The position numbers and the translations under genes are program-made. From the NCBI GenBank assembly GCA_013178005.1, contig JABLXL010000026.1, forward strand, positions 1-62,448: 62,448 nucleotides of DNA. The letters run 5' to 3'. The notes below the pieces were generated by a model, which saw nothing but the letters and a program-made list of their open reading frames with translations, did not search any database and had not been told where the DNA came from. This document shows positions 62,396 to 62,448 of this stretch, one piece after another (within the stretch, counting starts at the first letter, position 1; every line of letters starts with the position of its first letter). Origin of the DNA: Actinomycetota bacterium (GTDB lineage: Bacteria; Actinomycetota; Geothermincolia; Geothermincolales; RBG-13-55-18).

Positions 62396-62448
62396 TCGCT
62401 TTCGCGATGTCGCTTCATCCCGGCTGACTGCCTCGCGCGACCGTATGC

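Overview
The window is dense, high-GC bacterial chromosome with about 67 protein genes, no rRNA or tRNA gene that I can see, and no phage, integrase or CRISPR locus. Several signs point to a deep-branching actinobacterium (Actinomycetota). RpoC carries the charged helical insertion after the N-terminal zinc finger that is typical of actinobacterial beta-prime subunits. The groESL operon has CIRCE operators. RpoB and RpoC are followed directly by the str, S10, spc and alpha ribosomal clusters. The phylum call is inference; a lineage such as Geothermincolia/OPB41 is only a guess.

Region 1 (1-6.8 kb): groES-groEL under two CIRCE operators, flanked on both sides by a 45-bp inverted repeat. Next come the tRNA t6A genes tsaE-tsaB-rimI-tsaD, then a family 4 uracil-DNA glycosylase and an FmdB zinc ribbon. 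Region 2 (7-13 kb, plus strand): a glycosylation block with a YfhO-like membrane protein fused to a family 2 glycosyltransferase, a sugar epimerase with an altered active site, and a DegT-type aminotransferase. Region 3 (13-25 kb, minus strand): nitroreductase, NylC/DmpA-type P1 peptidase, CCA-adding enzyme, and a long operon running glmM-glmS-acpS-nnrDE-CBS-alr-THEP1 NTPase-BCAM0308. This operon links peptidoglycan precursors (glucosamine phosphates, D-alanine) with housekeeping repair and two little-known proteins. Region 4 (25-34 kb): rplM-rpsI, an ABC exporter with a lipoprotein, divergent phosphosugar isomerase and mutase genes, a second lipoprotein, and truA.

Region 5 (34.5-62.3 kb, minus strand) is one continuous transcription/translation supercluster. 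In transcription order it reads rpoB, rpoC, rpsL, rpsG, fusA, tuf, the S10 genes (rpsJ to rpsQ), the spc genes (rplN to rpmJ, with secY, adk, map and infA), then rpsM, rpsK, rpsD, rpoA and rplQ. A rho-independent terminator follows. I can place good sigma-70-type promoters ahead of rpoB, rpsL and tuf.

The most unusual observations are these. (1) An alpha-CTD-like domain is fused to the C-terminus of RpoC. (2) The YfhO-GT2 fusion joins two parts of a three-component glycosylation system in one chain. (3) Two gene 3-prime ends (nnrDE, and the phosphoglucose/phosphomannose isomerase gene) are tandemly duplicated with nearly the same 112-113 bp period, and three other intergenic regions hold similar spaced repeats. 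(4) A 45-bp inverted repeat brackets groESL. (5) TTG start codons are strongly enriched in the transcription and translation genes.
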